A stretch of 56,945 nucleotides of DNA, from assembly GCF_006440735.1 (NCBI RefSeq), contig NZ_VFUA01000031.1:1-56945 (forward strand). Reading direction: 5' to 3'. Both the position numbers and the translations under genes were made by a program. This stretch comes from Mesorhizobium sp. B2-7-1 (lineage in GTDB: Bacteria > Pseudomonadota > Alphaproteobacteria > Rhizobiales > Rhizobiaceae). The notes under the pieces were generated by a model, which did not search any database, was not told the DNA's origin, and saw only the letters and a list, made by a program, of their open reading frames with translations. The stretch's first letter is position 1. Every line of letters starts with the position of its first letter. This document shows, piece after piece, positions 53,059 through 56,945 of the stretch.

Positions 53059-54390
53059 AGCGAGATCCGGGCCGTTCTTGTCGAGCCAGCGCCAGGCGTC
53101 GTCCGTCGTCTGGAAGATCTGGCCGTGTTCGTTCGATCCAGCGGACCGATCGAGGTCCTTGAGCCCACTGGCTGTCACCACCGCCACGACACGGTCTGTT
53201 GCTGCGATGACGCCTTGATCCTTCAACGTCGATATCGCGATCAGCGGCGTTACCGACGCCAGTTCGGCAAAAATCCCTTCGTCGCGCGCAAGTCTCTCCT
53301 GCATCGCGATCAGGGCGTGATTGTTGACGGGGACGGCGTGCCCGCCGGAGTCGCGCAGAGCCTTCAGGGCCTGAAAGGTGCTGCGCGGGGTTCCGATCGA
53401 CACGGCAAGGCTGTCGAAGAGCATCTCGCGTTCGCTCAGGGCGTCGGCACCGCTTGCAAGCGCGTCCGCCAGCGAGCCGTGAACCTCCGCCGCGACGAGG
53501 CGAGGCAGGCGCGAGATCGACCCTTGCGCGTACAACTCGCAAAAGCCAGCCCACACGCCCGACAACGCATCGCCATAGCAGACCGGCAGGACGCACCAGT
53601 CTGGCGCCGTTCCATCCGACTGCTCGACGATCTCGTAGGCGATCGTCTTATAGCCTTCGATGCCGAGGGGATGGCTGCCGACGACGGGACCGTGATAGGG
53701 CGAGGCGATGAACCAGTCGTAGCGGGCGGCGGCCTGTTCCAGCAGCGACCATCGGTCCATCTTGCTGACCAGGGGCAGCACCGTCGCGCCGTATTTGCGG
53801 ATTTGCGCCAGCATCGCGCCGGATGAGCCCGCGAAAGTGGTGACGACGCATTTGAGCCCCGCTCTGGCGGCGTAAGCCGCCAGCGACGCGCCGGCGTTTC
53901 CCGATGAGGCGGTCGCGACGATCTTCGCGCCACGTGCGCGCGCCACGCTGACGGCTACCGTCGAGAAGCGGTCCTTATGCGACCAGGTCGGGTTTCGGCC
54001 CTCGTCCTTGATTGCGAGGTTGGGCACGCCGAGAAACGCGCCGACGCGCGGCGCGGCAAGCAAAGGTGTCAGGCCTTCGCCTAGGGTTACGGCGTCTGCG
54101 GCCGTGCAGGGCAGCATATGCTCAAAACGCCAAAGCGAGCGCGGGTTGGTCGCACCGTTTAACGCATCACGCTGCGGCACCGCATAGAGCGGCCGAAGAT
54201 TTGCCGGCGCGCTGTCTCGGCACCGCGAGCACCCTTTGGAGTCGATGGTGACATCGGCGGGATAGACGGCGCCGCATCGGATGCAGGCGAATTCCAGGAC
54301 CCGGCTTTCGACCGTCCCGGGTCGGCTGATCTCGCCTGTGGAATGCGCGGTCATGTTGTCCGCGAGATCGCGAAACGGCCGGCTCGCCAT
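53053..54390 (-). CDS. Threonine-synthase-like PLP enzyme with zinc ribbon
   Basis: 445 residues. An N-terminal zinc ribbon (Cys36, 39, 54, 57: FACIRCG and KGCSRC) precedes a fold-type-II PLP domain with Lys139 in PTWSHKDRFSTV and phosphate loop ATASSGNAGASLAAY. The arrangement is that of archaeal-type threonine synthases and relatives that use O-phosphohomoserine. AAGGA lies eight bases before ATG 54390. It converges on the kinase/PLP pair and is divergent from the QseC-like regulator across two operators. It may extend the same pathway. Confidence 0.85.
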   Translation of the reverse strand: MASRPFRDLADNMTAHSTGEISRPGTVESRVLEFACIRCGAVYPADVTIDSKGCSRCRDSAPANLRPLYAVPQRDALNGATNPRSLWRFEHMLPCTAADAVTLGEGLTPLLAAPRVGAFLGVPNLAIKDEGRNPTWSHKDRFSTVAVSVARARGAKIVATASSGNAGASLAAYAARAGLKCVVTTFAGSSGAMLAQIRKYGATVLPLVSKMDRWSLLEQAAARYDWFIASPYHGPVVGSHPLGIEGYKTIAYEIVEQSDGTAPDWCVLPVCYGDALSGVWAGFCELYAQGSISRLPRLVAAEVHGSLADALASGADALSEREMLFDSLAVSIGTPRSTFQALKALRDSGGHAVPVNNHALIAMQERLARDEGIFAELASVTPLIAISTLKDQGVIAATDRVVAVVTASGLKDLDRSAGSNEHGQIFQTTDDAWRWLDKNGPDLAS

Positions 54391-54468
54391 GGCTATTCCT
54401 TGTCCGGGAAACGATGAATTCGCTCGTCGTTTCAAACAGCCAACGGCACCGCTGTCAATGCGGAATGT

Positions 54469-54495
54469 GCACTATAGTGTGTCGCACCATAGTGC
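54469..54495. promoter_or_regulatory. Two palindromic operators (controller-box-like)
   Basis: GCACTATAGTGT (54469-54480) and GCACCATAGTGC (54484-54495) are near-perfect palindromes 15 bases apart, centred between the PLP gene and the HTH gene. The layout resembles the paired operators of restriction controller proteins and of QseC. Confidence 0.7.
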
Positions 54496-54517
54496 GCGTC
54501 GTAGCATCCGTTGGTTG

Positions 54518-54784
54518 ATGAAACTTCGCGGCGTTTTCGGTCTGAACGTGCAGCGGCTTCGCAGAGAAAGAAAGCTCTCCCAGGAGCAGTTGTCTTTCAT
54601 CTCGGGGCGCACGCGAGCCTATATCAGCAGTGTCGAAGCCGGACGCCGCAACGCCACCCTGGATACAGTCGAGATTTTGGCCAAAGCCTTGAATGTCGAG
54701 CCGCAAGAGTTGGTTTCGGCAAACCCGGCAAATAGGCGAGCTATTCGGGTGACGAAACAAGATGCCGCGAAGTCGACGGAATGA
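54518..54784 (+). CDS. QseC-like Xre-family regulator
   Basis: 88 residues, almost all one helix-turn-helix: FGLNVQRLRRERKLSQEQLS, FISGRTRAYISSVEAGRRNA, TLDTVEILAKALNVEPQELV. Size and sequence resemble restriction controller (C) proteins and QseC of ICEMlSymR7A, which represses the antiactivator gene qseM and itself. Here the divergent gene is a PLP enzyme, not qseM. Two operators lie upstream. No strong ribosome binding site precedes the ATG, so the mRNA may be leaderless. QseC identity is inferred from position and family. Confidence 0.75.
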   Translation: MKLRGVFGLNVQRLRRERKLSQEQLSFISGRTRAYISSVEAGRRNATLDTVEILAKALNVEPQELVSANPANRRAIRVTKQDAAKSTE

Positions 54785-54951
54785 AGGCTCCTGTTTTCGT
54801 CGAGACATTGAGTGCAATTCAACTTTTCTTGACTTTAGCCGTGTAGTTGACTCCTTCAGTATACATTCGGCGTCGGTCCCATTGAAGATGGCGTCTAGAC
54901 ACGCATAGGTTGTTCCGCGGGTAGGGCCTTTTCTGTGGTCGAGGTCTGCCA

Positions 54952-55677
54952 ATGGAGAACGAAATCATTGACCTCTTGACGGCGATGTCGAAGATCGACA
55001 CTGCGGGGTCTGCTGAGGCAATCCTTCAAGAGTTCCGCTCAGCCCTGGCGTGCTACGGATTGCGCAATTTTCTGATTACCGGCCTGCCGGTGCCGCATGA
55101 CATGGACTGGCAGCGCGAAATCCTGGGCGATGGCTGGCCTCCCGATTGGTATCGTCGCTACGTCTCCGAGGATCACTTTTTGCACGATCCTTGCGTTGCG
55201 CAGTGCCGGCACTCGCCACAGCCTTTCCTGTGGCGCGAGCTTCCGGCCGCGAAGCTCTCTGCACGCGCGAAGCTGGTGATGGACGAGGCGGCTGAGTTCG
55301 GGATGAAAGAAGGTATCTGTGTCCCGATTCACGTTCCGCTGGCGGGTCCGAGCGTCGTCACCGCCGCAAGCGACCGCATGGAAGTTCCGCCAAGCGCAAT
55401 GCCCTTTATCGAAACGCTTTGCGTGCATACCTTTCGCCGCCTCGCAGGCCTGGGAACACCCGGGGATGGCGATGAGCCCGCGCCGTTGACGGCGCGTGAG
55501 CGGGAACTCCTGGAGTGGAGCGCGCAAGGCAAATCCACCGACGACATCGCTTGTATCCTCGGCGTCAGCCGGAACACGGTCGAAAGCCATCAGCGCAACA
55601 TTCGGGGAAAGCTCGACGCCATCAATGTGTCGCATGCCATCGTCAAGGCGCTGCGAAGGCAGGAAATTCAGGTTTAG
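54952..55677 (+). CDS. traR: TraR, LuxR-family quorum-sensing activator
   Basis: 241 residues: an autoinducer-binding domain (about 20-160; LRNFLITGLPVPHDMDWQRE, WYRRYVSEDHFLHDPCV with the conserved Trp, Tyr and Asp) and a LuxR helix-turn-helix (LTARERELLEWSAQGKSTDD, ILGVSRNTVESHQRNIRGKL). GAGG precedes the ATG. It is followed by traI in the same direction. In related ICEs, TraR with its acyl-homoserine lactone drives the activator cascade for excision. Confidence 0.9.
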   Translation: MENEIIDLLTAMSKIDTAGSAEAILQEFRSALACYGLRNFLITGLPVPHDMDWQREILGDGWPPDWYRRYVSEDHFLHDPCVAQCRHSPQPFLWRELPAAKLSARAKLVMDEAAEFGMKEGICVPIHVPLAGPSVVTAASDRMEVPPSAMPFIETLCVHTFRRLAGLGTPGDGDEPAPLTARERELLEWSAQGKSTDDIACILGVSRNTVESHQRNIRGKLDAINVSHAIVKALRRQEIQV

Positions 55678-55725
55678 CAATACCTGAATACCGTCATACG
55701 TGCGGCAAGTCCGTTTTCCTACGAC

Positions 55726-55739
55726 CCTCCACATGGAGG
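55726..55739 (+). promoter_or_regulatory. Hairpin covering the traI ribosome binding site
   Basis: CCTCC-ACAT-GGAGG: the GGAGG that serves the ATG at 55744 is the 3' arm of a five-bp hairpin, which could limit translation of traI. Confidence 0.5.
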
Positions 55740-55743
55740 CGTC

Positions 55744-56358
55744 ATGGTTCGTATACATTTGGTCACTTGGGACAATAGGAAGCACTACAGGAAAGTTCTG
55801 GAGCGGTACTTTCGGATACGATACGAAATTTACGTCAAGCAGAGACGATGGCGCGCCGTCGCCCGGCCCATAAACATCGAGATCGACGGCTTCGACAACG
55901 AGCACGCGCTTTATGTTCTGGCGCTCGATACCAACGGCAAGATCGTCGGCGGCTCCCGTCTTGTCCCGACGCTGGAGCCGCATCTCATGAGCGAGGTGTT
56001 CCCGATTCTCGCCGGCGGCACGCCGCCGAGATCGGCCGAAATTTTCGAATGGACGCGTTTCTTCGTCATCCCATCGCTTCGCACACATGGAGCGTCGTCG
56101 CCGATCGCCGGCTTGGTTCTCTGCGGTCTTCTCGAGACGGCGCAAAATCTAGGGATTCGACAGATCAGCGTGGTGTGCGAAACATTCTGGCCGAAACGCC
56201 TGCGTGCCCTGGGATGGACGGTTTTCGAACTCGGCAACCCTCTCGAGCATCCGGATGGCGACATCATTGCGCTGCTGATCGATGTCACGCCTGAGGCTAT
56301 TGAACAGACGCGCCGCGCTTATGGGATAAGCGGCGTCATAGTAGCGGACAAGATTTAG
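55744..56358 (+). CDS. traI: TraI, acyl-homoserine lactone synthase (LuxI family)
   Basis: 204 residues with the LuxI core: RIRYEIYVKQRRW (Arg, Tyr, Trp), IDGFDNEHALYVLAL (two Asp), GGSRLVPT (Arg), EWTRFFV (Glu, Arg). It makes an acyl-homoserine lactone from SAM and an acyl carrier protein adduct. The acyl chain cannot be told from sequence. ATG at 55744 lies five bases after GGAGG. Co-directional with traR, 66 bases downstream. Confidence 0.95.
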   Translation: MVRIHLVTWDNRKHYRKVLERYFRIRYEIYVKQRRWRAVARPINIEIDGFDNEHALYVLALDTNGKIVGGSRLVPTLEPHLMSEVFPILAGGTPPRSAEIFEWTRFFVIPSLRTHGASSPIAGLVLCGLLETAQNLGIRQISVVCETFWPKRLRALGWTVFELGNPLEHPDGDIIALLIDVTPEAIEQTRRAYGISGVIVADKI

Positions 56359-56515
56359 GCTGATTGCCACCGCAGCTGAAGTTCGCTAACAGAAACCGCC
56401 AATCGATCACCGCCTGAAAAACTATCCGGCGACCATTCTGGGGCGGAAGGGAGGCCGAAACGAGCGAACGGAACTTGCTCGATTAGGCGAGGCACGCGGC
56501 ATGCTCGCGCTAAAG

Positions 56516-56779
56516 TCACAGCCCCAGCGTCTGGCCAGCCTCCAGGTGAAGGAAAGCTGCCGACGAATTGCTTCGCATTGCATCCTGGAAGGTCCCGACC
56601 GCACTGTCATGCGTGACTTCGACCAGAACCGCCGCGGCTCGCTCAACCTCATCGGCGGCGCATTCCACGCGATCCAGGCGCTTGGCAAGACGATCATGAA
56701 GCATCACCAGCCGCGCGGCCCGGTGCAGGTCGGCGCGCTTCTCGTATTGCATGTCGAAGGGTTCGAACAGCAACGGCAT
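56516..56779 (-). CDS. Small helical hypothetical protein (87 aa)
   Basis: Reads MPLLFEPFDMQYEKRADLHR, AARLVMLHDRLAKRLDRVEC, ADEVERAAAVLVEVTHDSAV. Likely coiled coil. GGAGGG lies six bases upstream of the ATG, and it starts 11 bases after the gene at 56791, so the two form an operon. No family recognised. Confidence 0.6.
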   Translation of the reverse strand: MPLLFEPFDMQYEKRADLHRAARLVMLHDRLAKRLDRVECAADEVERAAAVLVEVTHDSAVGTFQDAMRSNSSAAFLHLEAGQTLGL

Positions 56780-56790
56780 GTTGGCCCTCC

Positions 56791-56945
56791 TCAAAGCGCG
56801 GTCGGCGGCACGATTTTGAGCAGCCGACGCTTCGCTGCCTTCGCTCTCGCTTGGCCGGTTCGTATCCGGCTGCAGAGTGCGAGGCTGACCGCAAGCCCGT
56901 GATCCCTGTCGAGCATGGCCATGGCCTGCTTCAGCGAGTGTTCGG
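56791..56945 (-). CDS. Hypothetical protein, C-terminal fragment
   Basis: The last 50 codons of a gene entering from the right: EHSLKQAMAMLDRDHGLAVS, RTGQARAKAAKRRLLKIVPP. Basic and helical. The next gene in its operon starts 11 bases later. Confidence 0.5.
   Translation of the reverse strand, partial: EHSLKQAMAMLDRDHGLAVSLALCSRIRTGQARAKAAKRRLLKIVPPTAL

Noticed and set aside
55695..55712. ACGTGCGGCAAGTCCGT between traR and traI, considered as a lux-type box
   Set aside because: Half-sites match poorly; too weak to call.
1..56945. CRISPR arrays, insertion sequences, tRNA or rRNA genes
   Set aside because: No regularly spaced repeats, no transposase gene and no complete structural RNA gene were seen by eye.

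Overview
The window looks like part of an integrative and conjugative element (ICE) of a Mesorhizobium-type alphaproteobacterium (Rhizobiales). The reasons are the high-GC coding bias, the rhizobial ICE gene set (DUF3991/toprim, DUF1419, DUF3085, ParB-like, ArdC-like, two DUF736 proteins, an RdfS-like excisionase, RepA, DUF2840, TraF, RlxS, TraG), an FseA-type split activator, and a TraR/TraI quorum-sensing pair at the right end. Two perfect alphaproteobacterial LexA boxes (GAAC-N7-GAAC) support the class. No rRNA or tRNA gene and no CRISPR array was found, so genus-level placement is inference.

Layout. 1-0.4 kb: the 3' end of a tyrosine integrase and a small overlapping gene. 0.4-1.77 kb: no convincing gene. 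1.77-15.5 kb: ICE maintenance block on the + strand (toprim protein, DUF1419, DUF3085, a 1705-residue methylase-helicase, a RES/Xre toxin-antitoxin pair on the - strand, ParB-like protein, ArdC-like protein), with long GC-rich leaders and strong terminators. 15.6-25.8 kb: an SOS DNA-repair and mutagenesis block (dinB, two SRAP genes, a two-domain LigD, dnaE2-imuB-imuA) with LexA boxes at both key promoters. 26.1-28.2 kb: a broken PIWI-domain Argonaute and the FseA-like activator encoded in two frames. 28.4-39.4 kb: an accessory region of small stress-type proteins (DUF3606-like, KTSC, DUF982, DUF4189), a response regulator and hybrid histidine kinase, several broken genes, and three promoter-terminator units that look like small RNA genes under a general-stress (EcfG/RpoE2-type) promoter. 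40.3-49.1 kb: the excision and DNA-processing module (DUF736, rdfS, repA, DUF2840, traF, DUF736, lytic transglycosylase, rlxS, traG, ribbon-helix-helix protein). 49.1-54.4 kb: metabolic cargo (EhuB-like binding protein, broken Lrp regulator, aceE remnant, PduX-like kinase, two fold-type-II PLP enzymes). 54.5-56.9 kb: QseC-like regulator, TraR, TraI, and two small genes.

How it may work together. TraI makes an acyl-homoserine lactone sensed by TraR; by analogy with ICEMlSymR7A, TraR would raise expression of the FseA-like activator, which needs a +1 ribosomal frameshift to join its two halves and would switch on rdfS (excision) and the downstream transfer genes. The QseC-like protein, with two palindromic operators next to it, is placed to hold this switch off. 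The trb mating-pore genes are not in the window.

Several genes (Argonaute, TraF C-terminus, Lrp, two small proteins) carry single frame disruptions. These may be real decay or consensus errors; raw reads would decide.
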